64,000 bases of DNA from Telmatospirillum sp. J64-1 (GCF_006980715.1 NZ_SBHN01000005.1:1-64000); one strand, 5' to 3'. Positions 51,998 through 61,280 are shown, numbered from the stretch's first letter. Numbers and translations: made by a program. The notes: generated by a model not told the origin, from the sequence alone.

Positions 51998-53368
51998 ATG
52001 CAATCGCCGCCCCTGGCCCCGTCCGAACACGTCCCCTTCCGCACCGCCTTCTGGCTTTGGCTCAAGATCGGGCTCTTGAGCTTCGGCGGCCCCGCCGGGC
52101 AGATCGCCCTGATGCACAAGCTGGTGGTGGACGAGCGGAAATGGGTCAGCGAGAACCGTTTCCTGCATGCCCTGAATTACTGCATGCTGCTACCGGGACC
52201 GGAAGCCCAGCAATTGGCCATCTATATCGGCTGGCTGCTGCATCGCACGCTGGGCGGGCTGGTGGCGGGCATCCTGTTCGTGCTGCCAGGCGCGCTGGTG
52301 ATCCTGGCCTTGAGCATCCTCTATGCCGGTTTCCAGGACGTCACGCTGGTCGAGGCCATCTTCTACGGCATCAAGGCGGCCGTGCTGGCCGTCGTGGTGC
52401 AGGCGGTTCTGAAGATCGCCGCCAAGGCGCTGAAGAACGGCTATATGTACGGCATCGCCGCGGGCGCCTTCGTCGCCATCTTCTTCTTCGACATCGCCTT
52501 TCCCATCATCATTGCGGCGGCGGCGCTGATCGGCTTCCTGGGCAAGAACTGGAAACCCGAGAAATTCCTGGTCATCAAGGATCATGACAGCGCAGACAGC
52601 GACGGCATCGTCGATGCCGCCATCCGGGCCGGACGCATGGATCATGTGCGCCCTTCCACCAGCCGGGCCATCAAGATCATCGTGATCTGCCTGCTGCTGT
52701 GGCTGGGGCCGCTGGTGGTGCTGGCCGCCGTGCTGGGCCCGGCGCATGTCTATGTCCAGGAAGGCCTGTTCTTCAGCAAGATGGCAGTGGTCACCTTCGG
52801 CGGCGCCTATGCGGTGCTGGCCTATGTGGCGCAGCAGGCGGTCGGCACTTATGGGTGGCTGGCGCCGGGCGAGATGCTCGACGGTCTGGGCATGGCCGAA
52901 ACCACTCCCGGCCCGCTGATCATGGTGCTGCAATTCGTCGGCTTCATGGCCGCCTACCGCAATCCCGGCATGCTTGATCCGATGGTGGCGGGTGTTTTCG
53001 GCGCCCTGATCACCACCTGGGTCACCTTCGCCCCCTGCTTCCTGTGGATCTTCCTGGGCGGGCCCTATATCGAATCCTTGCGCGGCAACAAGAACTTGAG
53101 CGCCGCCCTGTCGGCGATCACGGCCGCCGTTGTCGGCGTCATCCTGAACCTGGCCCTGTGGTTCGGGCTGCATGTCCTTTTCGCCGAGGTGGGCGAATGG
53201 CGCGGTTTCGGCCTGCGCCTGCTGCTGCCCGATCCCGCCACGCTGGATGTGCCGTCCGCGCTGCTGGCCGTCGCCGCCTTCCTGGCCCTGTGGCGACTGA
53301 AGGCAAATATGATCCTGGTTTTGGCCGTCAGTGCCGTTGCCGGAACCGCCCTTTTCTACGTCCAATAG
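51998..53368 (+). CDS. chrA: Chromate transporter ChrA (long form)
   Basis: The 456-residue protein has two homologous CHR halves: LKIGLLSFGGPAGQIALMHK with LNYCMLLPGPEAQQLAIYIG, and FFSKMAVVTFGGAYAVLAYV with GLGMAETTPGPLIMVLQFVG. Such proteins expel chromate with proton or sulfate exchange. The ribosome binding site is modest. It overlaps the convergent GST-like gene by 13 bases. Confidence 0.92.
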   Translation: MQSPPLAPSEHVPFRTAFWLWLKIGLLSFGGPAGQIALMHKLVVDERKWVSENRFLHALNYCMLLPGPEAQQLAIYIGWLLHRTLGGLVAGILFVLPGALVILALSILYAGFQDVTLVEAIFYGIKAAVLAVVVQAVLKIAAKALKNGYMYGIAAGAFVAIFFFDIAFPIIIAAAALIGFLGKNWKPEKFLVIKDHDSADSDGIVDAAIRAGRMDHVRPSTSRAIKIIVICLLLWLGPLVVLAAVLGPAHVYVQEGLFFSKMAVVTFGGAYAVLAYVAQQAVGTYGWLAPGEMLDGLGMAETTPGPLIMVLQFVGFMAAYRNPGMLDPMVAGVFGALITTWVTFAPCFLWIFLGGPYIESLRGNKNLSAALSAITAAVVGVILNLALWFGLHVLFAEVGEWRGFGLRLLLPDPATLDVPSALLAVAAFLALWRLKANMILVLAVSAVAGTALFYVQ

Positions 53369-54297
53369 GGCACATTCCGGCGGGTCGGGGCGGAATAATC
53401 CAGCTCCGGCCCCTTGGGCACGATGCCGGTGGCGTTGATCATGCGGTGACTGGCGTAGTAATGGGTCTTGATATGGTCGAAATGCACCGTCTCGGCGACA
53501 CCGGGGATCTGGTAGAGGGTCCGGGTATAGTCCCATAGCTCGGGAAAGTCGCTCAGGCGGTTCCGGTTGCACTTGAAATGGCTGTAATAGACCGGATCGA
53601 AGCGCAGCAAGGTGGTGAACAGCCGCCAATCGGCCTCCGTCACCTTGTCGCCCAATAGGAAAGGCCGGTCGGAGAGACGCTGTTCCAGCCGGTCCAGGGC
53701 GGCGAAAAGCTGATCATAGGCCTCTTCATAGGCCTCCTGGGTGGTGGCGAAACCAGCGCGATAGACGCCGTTATTGATGGCGGGATAGATCTCGTCGTTC
53801 AGCGCATCGATCTCCTCGGCCAGTTCCGGCGGACGGAAGAGCGGCCCCTTGCTTCCCGGCCAGCGGTCGAGCAGGCGGATGATCTCGGAAGATTCGTTGT
53901 TGACGATGGTGCCCGTCCGGCAATCCCACAGCACCGGCACGGTGACCCGTCCGGTATAATCCGGGTCCGCCTTGACATAGACCTGCCATAGGCGGGTGGC
54001 GCCGTTGACCTTGTCCGCGCCTTCGGCGATCTCCCAGCCGTTTTCCAGCATCAGCGGTTCGACCACGGTGACGCCGATGGCATCCTGCAATCCCTTCAGG
54101 CTGCGATAGATCATGGTGCGGTGGGCCCAGGGGCAGGCCCAGGAGACATAGAGGTGATAGCGCCCGGCCTCGGGCGGGAACTTGCCGCCTTCCTCGACCT
54201 GGTTGCGGAAGGCGGCGGAAGACCGCTCGAACCGTCCCCCGGTCGAAGACGTGTCGTACCACTTGTCCTGCCAGACTCCCTCCACCAGCAATCCCAT
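53356..54297 (-). CDS. Glutathionyl-hydroquinone reductase (YqjG/ECM4 family)
   Basis: The 313-residue GST-like protein has the Xi-class motif YVSWACPWAHRTMIY with the catalytic Cys, then VPVLWDCRTGTIVNNESSEI, and C-terminal RLFTTLLRFDPVYYSHFKCN. It reduces glutathionyl-hydroquinones. GAAGGAGGGAGT precedes the ATG at 54297, so the extension to 54363 is rejected. Confidence 0.93.
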   Translation of the reverse strand: MGLLVEGVWQDKWYDTSSTGGRFERSSAAFRNQVEEGGKFPPEAGRYHLYVSWACPWAHRTMIYRSLKGLQDAIGVTVVEPLMLENGWEIAEGADKVNGATRLWQVYVKADPDYTGRVTVPVLWDCRTGTIVNNESSEIIRLLDRWPGSKGPLFRPPELAEEIDALNDEIYPAINNGVYRAGFATTQEAYEEAYDQLFAALDRLEQRLSDRPFLLGDKVTEADWRLFTTLLRFDPVYYSHFKCNRNRLSDFPELWDYTRTLYQIPGVAETVHFDHIKTHYYASHRMINATGIVPKGPELDYSAPTRRNVPYWT

Positions 54298-54443
54298 GAC
54301 TCCCTCCTTCGCTGCGATCCCGGCCGATCCCCTCAAGGTGGCGGCACAAGGTCCCGGCCGCAACCATTCCCTCGCGGCGCGCCAGAACCTTTCGGTCAGC
54401 AGAGGTGTTCGGCCAGTGAGCCGTCACCAGCAGGAAGCCGTTC

Positions 54444-55451
54444 ATGACAGTCAAGCTCAAACCCCTCAACCGCCAGGTCATGGTGATCACCGGCGCAACC
54501 AGCGGGATCGGCCTCGCCACCGCCCGCATGGCGACTGAATCCGGCGTCCGCCTCGTCATCGCCTCCCGCGACGAAGAAACCCTGCACCGCCTGTCCGAGG
54601 AATTACGGCGCAAGGGGCCCGGCTGCGTTGACGTGCCCGCCGACGTTGCCAATCCCCGCGACGTGCAACGCATCGCCGACACGGCCATGCGAACCTTCGG
54701 CGGCATCGACACCTGGGTCAACAATGCCGGTGTTTCCATCTTCGGGCGCCTGGACCGCACGCCGCTCAGCGATCACCGGCGGCTGTTCGAGACCAATTAC
54801 TGGGGCGTCGTCCATGGCTCGATGATCGCCCTGCCCTATCTGCGCCGCTCAGGGGGGGCGCTGATCAATATCGGCAGCGTCGCTTCCGAGGTCAGCCTGC
54901 CCGAACAGGCCGCCTATTCCGCCAGCAAGCACGCCGTCATGGGCTTCACCGAAGGCCTGCGGATCGAGCTGATGCAGGACAACGCGCCGGTTTCCGTGAC
55001 GCTGATCAAGCCCGCGGGCATCGATACGCCCTTCCGCGAGCATGCCCGCAACTACATGGGCAAGCCCGCCCGCGTGCCGTCGCCGGTCTATGCCCCGCAT
55101 CTGGTCGCCGAAGCGATCCTCTACGCCGCAGCCAATCCCACCCGCGATATGGTGGTAGGCGGCGGCGGGAAGATGATGACCACGATGAACAAGCTGGCGC
55201 CCGGCCTGATGGACAAGGTGATGGCCGCCACCATGGGCCGCCAGCAGCGCACCGACGTCGAGCCCCGCCCCCTCGGCGACGCGCTCTACAAGCCGGGAAA
55301 GGACGGTTACGAGCGCTCGAACTGGCAGGGCCATGTAAGGGAACATAGCGCCTATACCAGCGCCATGCGCCATCCCTGGCTGACCACGGCCGCATTGTTG
55401 GGGATCGGCGCGGCGGCATTCACGATGCTGAATGGACGAAAGCTCTATTGA
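54444..55451 (+). CDS. SDR family oxidoreductase with C-terminal membrane segment
   Basis: The 335-residue protein has the SDR core (ITGATSGIGLATARMA, NNAG, SIGSVAS-type Ser region, YSASK) in the first 240 residues and an extension of about 90 residues ending in a hydrophobic helix (LTTAALLGIGAAAFTML). The anchor suggests a membrane-bound enzyme acting on a lipid-like substrate. It is divergent from the glutathionyl-hydroquinone reductase gene with 146 bases between. Confidence 0.88.
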   Translation: MTVKLKPLNRQVMVITGATSGIGLATARMATESGVRLVIASRDEETLHRLSEELRRKGPGCVDVPADVANPRDVQRIADTAMRTFGGIDTWVNNAGVSIFGRLDRTPLSDHRRLFETNYWGVVHGSMIALPYLRRSGGALINIGSVASEVSLPEQAAYSASKHAVMGFTEGLRIELMQDNAPVSVTLIKPAGIDTPFREHARNYMGKPARVPSPVYAPHLVAEAILYAAANPTRDMVVGGGGKMMTTMNKLAPGLMDKVMAATMGRQQRTDVEPRPLGDALYKPGKDGYERSNWQGHVREHSAYTSAMRHPWLTTAALLGIGAAAFTMLNGRKLY

Positions 55452-55554
55452 CCCGACCGCGCAAAGGGATAGTCCGTCAGTCTAATCCTTGCGATACGTG
55501 CGCGAAGGTGCCATTTGAAGCGACGAGAACCTTCTTCATGCGAAGAGAACTTAC

Positions 55555-55579
55555 GGGAGGCTGAGGCCTCCCTTTTTTT
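55555..55579 (+). terminator. Rho-independent terminator after the SDR gene
   Basis: GGGAGGC-TGAG-GCCTCCC followed by TTTTTTT, about 100 bases beyond the SDR stop. The 100 bases before it could hold a short RNA, but nothing recognisable was seen. Confidence 0.88.
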
Positions 55580-55593
55580 GTCCGCACCCCTTC

Positions 55594-56724
55594 CTAGACC
55601 GGCACGATGGGGCCGCCCCCTGTCCTGGGCAGGATGACCTCGGCCGCCAGGGGCATCGTGCGCCGCGCCGCCGCCTTCAGCATCTCCACGCGCGGCGCGA
55701 CCGCAGGCGGCTGGCGATGACGCTCGTCCCACAGGCGGTCGAGATCCGCCAGGAACAGGCCGCTGCGTTCCGCCGGTACCGCCGCACGACGCGGCAACCC
55801 CAGGGCGCTGATCAGGTCTGCCACCTTGCTGGCATAGGGCAGCGCCATCAGCGGCACGCCCGACAGGGCCGCGAAGATCAGGAAATGCAGGCGCATCCCC
55901 ACGGCCATCTGGAAATAGGGCATCATGGCCAGCAATTGTCGCGGGCGGTAGTCGAAGCCCAGCACGCGGGCGCGATGGGGCAAGGCCATGACCCCCAGCA
56001 CGCGATGGGCCTCGCGCAGGTCGGCATATTCCATCGGGATGAAGACGACCTGGGCGTCGAAACGGCGGATGATGTAATCGGCCGTGTCGGCCAGCAAGGC
56101 GTGATAGGCCGATTGGCTGAGATCGGGTGCGGCGCCGCCCGCTTCGCGCAGGGACAGGGCCACCAGGTTGTTCTGCGGGTCGAGTCCCCCCGTCCGCAAC
56201 AGATCCTCACCGCCCGGCTCGGGTTCCAGCAGAAAGGCTAAATCGGCCGTCACGGTGATCGGCGTGCGGACGCCGATCTCTTCCAGCACCCGCCGCGCCC
56301 CCGTCTCGCGCACGGTGATACCGGCCATCCGTTCCAGCCCGTCGCGCACGGCCCGCTGTTCCTCGCGGTCGTGCAACGGGCCGACGCCGATGGCGAAGGC
56401 GAAGGTGGGAATGCCCAGTTCGTGGGCGATCATCACCTCGCGCAGATAGGCCCCGGCCTCGTAATCGTAGAGGATGCCGCCGCCGCCCAGCAGCAGAAGG
56501 TCCAGCCGCCTGATCTCGGGCAGGATCTCCTCGCGCAGCACGTCGCGCGGACACAGCACCCGGTCCACCAGGTGATGACGCCGCGTATGCTCGACATTAC
56601 GGGTAAAAACGACGATTTCGGCATCGGGAACGACTTGGCGGATCTGCGGCACGGTAGAGGACAGGATCGCCTCGTCTCCCAGGTTGAGGCCGCCATAGGA
56701 GCCGGATATCCCGATCACAGGCAT
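55594..56724 (-). CDS. Polysaccharide pyruvyl transferase family protein
   Basis: The 376-residue protein starts MPVIGISGSYGGLNLGDEAI and has LLLLGGGGILYDYEAGAYLR and late GMRLHFLIFAALSGVPLMAL, the CsaB/PssM-type pyruvyl transferase pattern. Members add pyruvate ketals to cell-wall or exopolysaccharide sugars. AGGGGGG precedes the ATG at 56724. No glycosyltransferases are encoded next to it, so the target polymer is unknown. Confidence 0.88.
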   Translation of the reverse strand: MPVIGISGSYGGLNLGDEAILSSTVPQIRQVVPDAEIVVFTRNVEHTRRHHLVDRVLCPRDVLREEILPEIRRLDLLLLGGGGILYDYEAGAYLREVMIAHELGIPTFAFAIGVGPLHDREEQRAVRDGLERMAGITVRETGARRVLEEIGVRTPITVTADLAFLLEPEPGGEDLLRTGGLDPQNNLVALSLREAGGAAPDLSQSAYHALLADTADYIIRRFDAQVVFIPMEYADLREAHRVLGVMALPHRARVLGFDYRPRQLLAMMPYFQMAVGMRLHFLIFAALSGVPLMALPYASKVADLISALGLPRRAAVPAERSGLFLADLDRLWDERHRQPPAVAPRVEMLKAAARRTMPLAAEVILPRTGGGPIVPV

Positions 56725-56910
56725 AGGCTTTCCCCCCTTGCTGCTCCCGGCGGAACACGACCACACCAGGAACGTGGCAATGAAAGCTGTGGTTTCATCT
56801 ATCCGATCGGACTAGTGCTGTTGCGGTAGGATTGCCCTTCCCCCCTCCGAGCGACCTGGGCTTCCGGAATTTCTCCTGGTCATAAGCCATGTGCGTGATA
56901 ATTTGCGGCA

Positions 56911-57792
56911 ATGATCGACGCCCGGTTTGATGCCTTTCTCACGTCCCTGCGCCCGTCGCCCGAAGACCACGCCCGCGCCCGGGCGGCCGCCATCGTCATA
57001 GCCGAGTCCCTGCGTCGACATTTCCGTCCTGACGCCCCGCTGGACCTGCGCGACGACCTGCTGGTGGCGGGCAGCGTCGGCAAGCTGACCGCCCTGGCCC
57101 CGGCGGCGCAGGTAGACTTGCTTTATCTTCTGCCGGATGCCGAACGCGGCCAGTCCCATCCCATCGAAACGGTCGAGGCCGTGCTGCGTGCGGCCTTTCC
57201 CCGCCGCGTCGCCCTGGTGGCCGGTGAAAGCTGGGTGAACACGCCCGCCGCCCAGGTCCGCGTGCTGCCCGCCTTCATCGAGGAAGAGGGCTTCCTCGTG
57301 GCCTTGGCGGGACGCTGGCGCCACAGCAATCCCGTCGCCGAAGCTGCCGCCCTGCGCCTGACCGACCGCCTGCATGACGGCCGCGCCACCGGTCTGCTGC
57401 TGCTGGCCAAGGCCTGGGCCCGGCAATGCGCCGTGCCGGTCTCCTCCTTCGAGCTGGAAATCCTGGTGCGGGAATATCTGGGTGCCGACCCTGCCCCGAA
57501 ATCCTGGCCCGACCTCTTCACCGCCTTCCTGGCCTGGGGCCGTGCCCATACGCCCGGCGGCTTCGACATGCCCGGCGGCTGGGAAAAGCTGGAGATCGGC
57601 AACGCTTGGCATGGCCCGGCGGAAAGCGCCTATTGGCGGGCGGTGCTGGCGGGACGTCACCAGGCCTCGGGCGATATATCCGAGGCCATCGGGGAATGGC
57701 GACACCTTTTCGGAGAAGATTTTCCCGATGCCGCGCCTATCACGCTTTCACCCCATAGACCGCCACCCCCGATCCGGGATAGTGTTTCATAG
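56911..57792 (+). CDS. CD-NTase/OAS-like nucleotidyltransferase-fold protein with altered active site
   Basis: The 293-residue protein resembles the cGAS/OAS/CD-NTase fold. It has the helix-GS motif LLVAGSVGKLTALAP (G54, S55) and a following beta strand AAQVDLLYLL, where an Asp-x-Asp pair is expected but Q67-V-D69 is seen. It also has AAQVRVLPAF, where CD-NTases have hVDVVPA but R117 stands for the third Asp. The C-terminal helical core (LLLAKAWARQC; SFELEILVREYLG) fits the family. Loss of two of three metal ligands suggests it is catalytically dead. The downstream RidA gene follows after 24 bases. No CBASS effector is adjacent. Confidence 0.6.
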   Translation: MIDARFDAFLTSLRPSPEDHARARAAAIVIAESLRRHFRPDAPLDLRDDLLVAGSVGKLTALAPAAQVDLLYLLPDAERGQSHPIETVEAVLRAAFPRRVALVAGESWVNTPAAQVRVLPAFIEEEGFLVALAGRWRHSNPVAEAAALRLTDRLHDGRATGLLLLAKAWARQCAVPVSSFELEILVREYLGADPAPKSWPDLFTAFLAWGRAHTPGGFDMPGGWEKLEIGNAWHGPAESAYWRAVLAGRHQASGDISEAIGEWRHLFGEDFPDAAPITLSPHRPPPPIRDSVS

Positions 57793-57816
57793 ATAAACTT
57801 TCGCGCAGGAGGAAAA

Positions 57817-58281
57817 ATGGCCGGCAAGGTCGAAGCCCGTCTCAAGGATCTGGGCCTGCAACTGCCCCAACTGGCGGCACCCGTCGCCAATTACGTTCCT
57901 TACGTCATCAATGGCGACCTTCTGTTCGTGTCGGGCCAGATCACCCTGAAGGACGGCACTCCCGCCTTCATCGGCAAGCTGGGTGCCGAATTCAGTACCG
58001 ACGAAGGCTATGAAGCCGCCAAGCTGTGCGGCCTGAACCTGATCTCGCAGGTCAAGTCGGCGCTGGGCGATCTCGACCGGGTACGCCGCGTCGTGCGCCT
58101 GGGAGGCTTCGTCAGCTGCACGCCCGACTTCACCGAACAGCCGCAGGTGATCAACGGCGCCTCGGACCTGATGGTCGAAGTCTTCGGCGAGGCCGGACGC
58201 CATGCCCGCGCCGCGGTCGGCGTTCCCAGCCTGCCCAGGGGCGTGGCGGTGGAGGTGGAAGGCATCTTCGCCTTCGATTGA
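57817..58281 (+). CDS. RidA/YjgF family protein
   Basis: The 154-residue protein follows the long RidA form: LKDLGLQLPQLAAPVANYVP, LLFVSGQITLKDG, ALGDLDRVRRVVRLGGFVSC and HARAAVGVPSLPRGVAVEVE with the conserved Arg. RidA proteins deaminate reactive enamines/imines formed by PLP enzymes; this longer subgroup is less studied. AGGAGG precedes the ATG. Confidence 0.9.
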   Translation: MAGKVEARLKDLGLQLPQLAAPVANYVPYVINGDLLFVSGQITLKDGTPAFIGKLGAEFSTDEGYEAAKLCGLNLISQVKSALGDLDRVRRVVRLGGFVSCTPDFTEQPQVINGASDLMVEVFGEAGRHARAAVGVPSLPRGVAVEVEGIFAFD

Positions 58282-58282
58282 C

Positions 58283-59896
58283 ATGAACGCCGTCGATCCC
58301 TCGCTTCGCGCCCAGCGCGACCGCTTCCTGGCCTTTGCCTTCGCCGGAGCCGACGTGCTTCTGGAGCTGGGGCCGGAAGGGGACATCCTGTTCGCCGCCG
58401 GGGCGAGCGCGGCCATTTTCGGCCTCGCCGACGACCGGCTGCCGGGCCTGCTTCTCAATCAGATGACGGCCGAGGCCGACCGCCCTACCCTGGCCGAGGC
58501 CCTGCACCGCTTGCGCCAGGACGGGCGGCTTCATCGCATCCGCCTGCATTTCACCCTGCCCGACGGCACGCTGGTCCCGACCGAATTGTCCGGCATCGCC
58601 ACGCAGGGGCCGGGCGGCACCGTCCATCTGACCGTCAATCACCTGCGCGCCGCGCCACAACAGGACGGCACGGAGGGGGCTGGGGAGCCTGATTCCGACG
58701 GCTTCGCCGACCTCGTCTGCAACCGCCTCAGCCAAGCGCGCAAGGATTCCGCTGGCCATGCCGTGACCCTGGTCACGCTGCCTCTCGATCCCTCGCAGCT
58801 GGCGACGGCGGAAGCCCTGCTGCGCGCTTGGTCGCTGGGGGGCGATTCCGTCCGGCGCATCGGCGAGAATTCCTTCGGTCTGCTGCATGAAGGCACTCTC
58901 GACCCTGCCACTTTGGCAGCACGGCTGGGCAAGACCCTGGGCATCGCGGACCCAGCCTGGGCGACGGTGACGCTGGATGCGCCGCTGGGCCAGCCGGACC
59001 TGCTGCGCTGCCTGCGCCACCTACTCGGCTGCTTCGGCGAGTACGGCATCCTGCCGCATTCCTCGCTGGCCGAGACCTTCACCGAACTGACCGTCGAAAC
59101 GCAGGAGCAGACGGTCCGCTTCCGCAGCCTGCTGGAGGCCGAAGCCATCCGCTTCGTCTTCCAGCCCATCGTCTGCCTGAACCATTGGACCGTCCTGCAA
59201 TACGAGGCGTTGGCCCGTATCGAACAGCAGGGAAAGCTGGTCTTCCCCAGGGAATTCCTGGAAACGGCGCGCAACCTGGACCTGGAGCACGAAGTCAACC
59301 TGGCCATCTGCCGCCGCGCCATCGCCGTCCTGCAGGACAATGCCGGCCTTCCCGTCGGCGCTAAACTGGCCCTCAACCTGTCCACCCGCTCCCTCGACAA
59401 CAGCGCCTTCGCCAACAAGCTGGTGGTGATGCTCTACGAGCACGAGGGGCTGCTCTCGCGCCTGTCCTTCGAAATCACCGAAAGCCCGGAAGTCCAGAAT
59501 CTGGAGGGGGTCAACCTCGTACTGCGCCGGCTGCGCTCCTTCGGCTGCAAGATCTGCCTGGACGATTTCGGCGCCGGTCCCTCGGCCTTCCAGTCCCTGC
59601 GCGCGCTGGAGGTGGACACCATCAAGATCGACGGCAGCTATCTGCTCGACGCCTTCGACAGCCGCCACGGCAAGCCCTTCCTGCGCGCCATCGCAGGCAT
59701 GGCGAGCGAGATGCACATGAAAACCATTGCCGCCATGGTCGAGCAGGAAAAAGCCGTCCATCTCTGCCGAGAGATCGGCATCGATTACGGCCAGGGCTAT
59801 TACTTCTCCAAGCCCGCCGAGGACGTCACGGTCACCACCCTGCCCGCCAAGCCCTTTTCCAACCTGGCGGCGCCTCAGCTGAAGATAGGACGATAG
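58283..59896 (+). CDS. PAS - degenerate GGDEF - EAL phosphodiesterase
   Basis: The 537-residue protein has a PAS-like N-terminus (about 20-125) and a middle region with RRIGENSFGLLHEG at the place of GGDEF, so a degenerate cyclase. An EAL domain (about 285-520) follows with the metal and general-base residues present: YEALARI, LNLSTRS, ITESPE, CLDDFGAG, IKIDGSYLL, AMVEQEKA and YGQGYYFSKP. It should hydrolyse cyclic di-GMP, with the GGDEF-like part perhaps sensing GTP. It starts 1 base after the RidA stop, suggesting one operon. Confidence 0.88.
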   Translation: MNAVDPSLRAQRDRFLAFAFAGADVLLELGPEGDILFAAGASAAIFGLADDRLPGLLLNQMTAEADRPTLAEALHRLRQDGRLHRIRLHFTLPDGTLVPTELSGIATQGPGGTVHLTVNHLRAAPQQDGTEGAGEPDSDGFADLVCNRLSQARKDSAGHAVTLVTLPLDPSQLATAEALLRAWSLGGDSVRRIGENSFGLLHEGTLDPATLAARLGKTLGIADPAWATVTLDAPLGQPDLLRCLRHLLGCFGEYGILPHSSLAETFTELTVETQEQTVRFRSLLEAEAIRFVFQPIVCLNHWTVLQYEALARIEQQGKLVFPREFLETARNLDLEHEVNLAICRRAIAVLQDNAGLPVGAKLALNLSTRSLDNSAFANKLVVMLYEHEGLLSRLSFEITESPEVQNLEGVNLVLRRLRSFGCKICLDDFGAGPSAFQSLRALEVDTIKIDGSYLLDAFDSRHGKPFLRAIAGMASEMHMKTIAAMVEQEKAVHLCREIGIDYGQGYYFSKPAEDVTVTTLPAKPFSNLAAPQLKIGR

Positions 59897-59955
59897 AGTC
59901 TCGTGCCTTCAATGCGCATCACGGTCTGATTTCATCTTCGCCCTCGCCGGGCCCG

Positions 59956-60069
59956 CCTCATGCTTCGAGACGCCGCTTCGCGGCTCCTCAGCATGAGGCT
60001 AATTCGATAAATATCTCAATTTGTTAATCCTCATGCTGAGGAGGCCCGCAGGGCTGTCTCGAAGCATGG
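59956..60069. repeat. REP-like inverted repeat between convergent genes
   Basis: CCTCATGCTTCGAGACGCC..CGGCTCCTCAGCATGAGG (59956-59998) and TCCTCATGCTGAGGAGGCC..GGCTGTCTCGAAGCATGG (60028-60068) are inverted copies separated by 29 AT-rich bases; each arm is itself partly palindromic. It belongs to the same family as 47638-47740. It lies between two gene 3' ends and may end transcription of both. Confidence 0.88.
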
Positions 60070-60086
60070 CTGCTTTGCAGGCTGTT

Positions 60087-61280
60087 TCAGACCTTTGTTC
60101 CGACCCACCAGCCGGTGCTGAAACAGCCCTGGAGCAGATAGCCCCCCGTGGGCGCATCCCAATCCAGCATTTCGCCGCAGGCGAAGACGGAGGGCAGTTT
60201 TTTCAGTTCCAGCGCCTCGGTCAGTTCGTCGAAGGCGATGCCGCCCGCCGTGGAGATGGCTTCCTCCACCGGACGCAGGGCCTCCACCCGCACCGGCAGG
60301 GCCTTGATGGCGGCGGCCAGCTTGGCAGGGTCGGCCAAGGCCTCGGGGGCGCAGTCGCGGATCAGGGAATAGGACGGCGGCGGCAGCTTCAGGGCCTTCT
60401 TCAGGTGATTGGGAAGGCTCGCCGCCCCCCTGCCCTGGCTCAGGCGGCGAAGGATTTCCTCCTGTCCCAGGTCGCGCTTGAGGTCGATCCGCAGGACCCC
60501 GTGGCCCTGCCTCCGCAACTGCTCGCGCAGGACGGCGGAAAGGGCATAGACGGTTCCCCCTTCCAGGCCGTAGCGCGTGATGACGATTTCACCGCCCGCT
60601 TCCTGGCCGCCGCAGGACAGGACCACATTCTTCAGGGGCTGACCGGCGAAGCGCTCGCGCAGGGGCTCCGACCAGGCCACCTCGACGCCGCAATTCGAGG
60701 CCTCCAGCGGTGCCACCCTCACCCCCTTCTCTTCCAGCAGGGATACCCAGGCGGCATCCGATCCCATGCGCGGCCAACTGGCCCCGCCCAAGGCCAGGAT
60801 GGTGGCGTCGGGACGACGGATGATCCGTCCCTCGGCGCTGTCGAAGATCAGGGCTCCGTCGCCGTCCCAGCCCAGCCAGCGATGGCGCGTCCGCAGGCTC
60901 ACCCCCAGTTCGGCGAGATGAGCCAGCCAGGCACGCAAGGTGGCCGAGGCCTTGAATTCCTTGGGAAAGACGCGGCCCGAGCTGCCGATGAAGGTTTCCA
61001 CCCCCAGCCTGCCCAGGAAAATACGCAGGTCCTCGGGCGAGAAGGCGTCGAGAAACCGGGCGAAGACCTCGCTCCTTTCGCCATAGCGGGCGAGGAAACG
61101 CTCGCGGGGTTCGGAATGGGTGAGGTTGAGGCCGCTGCGCCCGGCCAGCAGGAATTTCCGGCCCACCGAAGGCTTGGCCTCGAAGACTTCGACTTCCGCG
61201 CCGCCTTGCGCCGCCGCCGTGGCGGCCATCAGTCCCGCCGGCCCACCGCCGATCACCACCACCTTTTTCGCGCCGCCCAT
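60087..61280 (-). CDS. BaiN/HI0933-like flavoprotein (TIGR03862 type)
   Basis: The 397-residue protein begins with the FAD-binding KVVVIGGGPAGLMAATAAAQ, then KPSVGRKFLLAGRSGLNLTH, TILALGGASWPRMGSDAAW and a C-terminal STAGGIAFDELTEALELK and CGEMLDWDAPTGGYLLQG. It is a soluble FAD oxidoreductase of unknown substrate. The ATG at 61280 follows AAAGGAG; the extension to 61367 is rejected. Confidence 0.88.
   Translation of the reverse strand: MGGAKKVVVIGGGPAGLMAATAAAQGGAEVEVFEAKPSVGRKFLLAGRSGLNLTHSEPRERFLARYGERSEVFARFLDAFSPEDLRIFLGRLGVETFIGSSGRVFPKEFKASATLRAWLAHLAELGVSLRTRHRWLGWDGDGALIFDSAEGRIIRRPDATILALGGASWPRMGSDAAWVSLLEEKGVRVAPLEASNCGVEVAWSEPLRERFAGQPLKNVVLSCGGQEAGGEIVITRYGLEGGTVYALSAVLREQLRRQGHGVLRIDLKRDLGQEEILRRLSQGRGAASLPNHLKKALKLPPPSYSLIRDCAPEALADPAKLAAAIKALPVRVEALRPVEEAISTAGGIAFDELTEALELKKLPSVFACGEMLDWDAPTGGYLLQGCFSTGWWVGTKV

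Noticed and set aside
52190..53629. A 479-codon frame antisense to chrA
   Set aside because: Low-complexity Gln/Gly/His composition; chrA motifs are unambiguous on the other strand.
56911..58281. Calling the NTase-like gene and its neighbours a CBASS defence operon
   Set aside because: The active site looks altered and the neighbours (pyruvyl transferase, RidA, EAL protein) are not known CBASS effectors or ancillary proteins.
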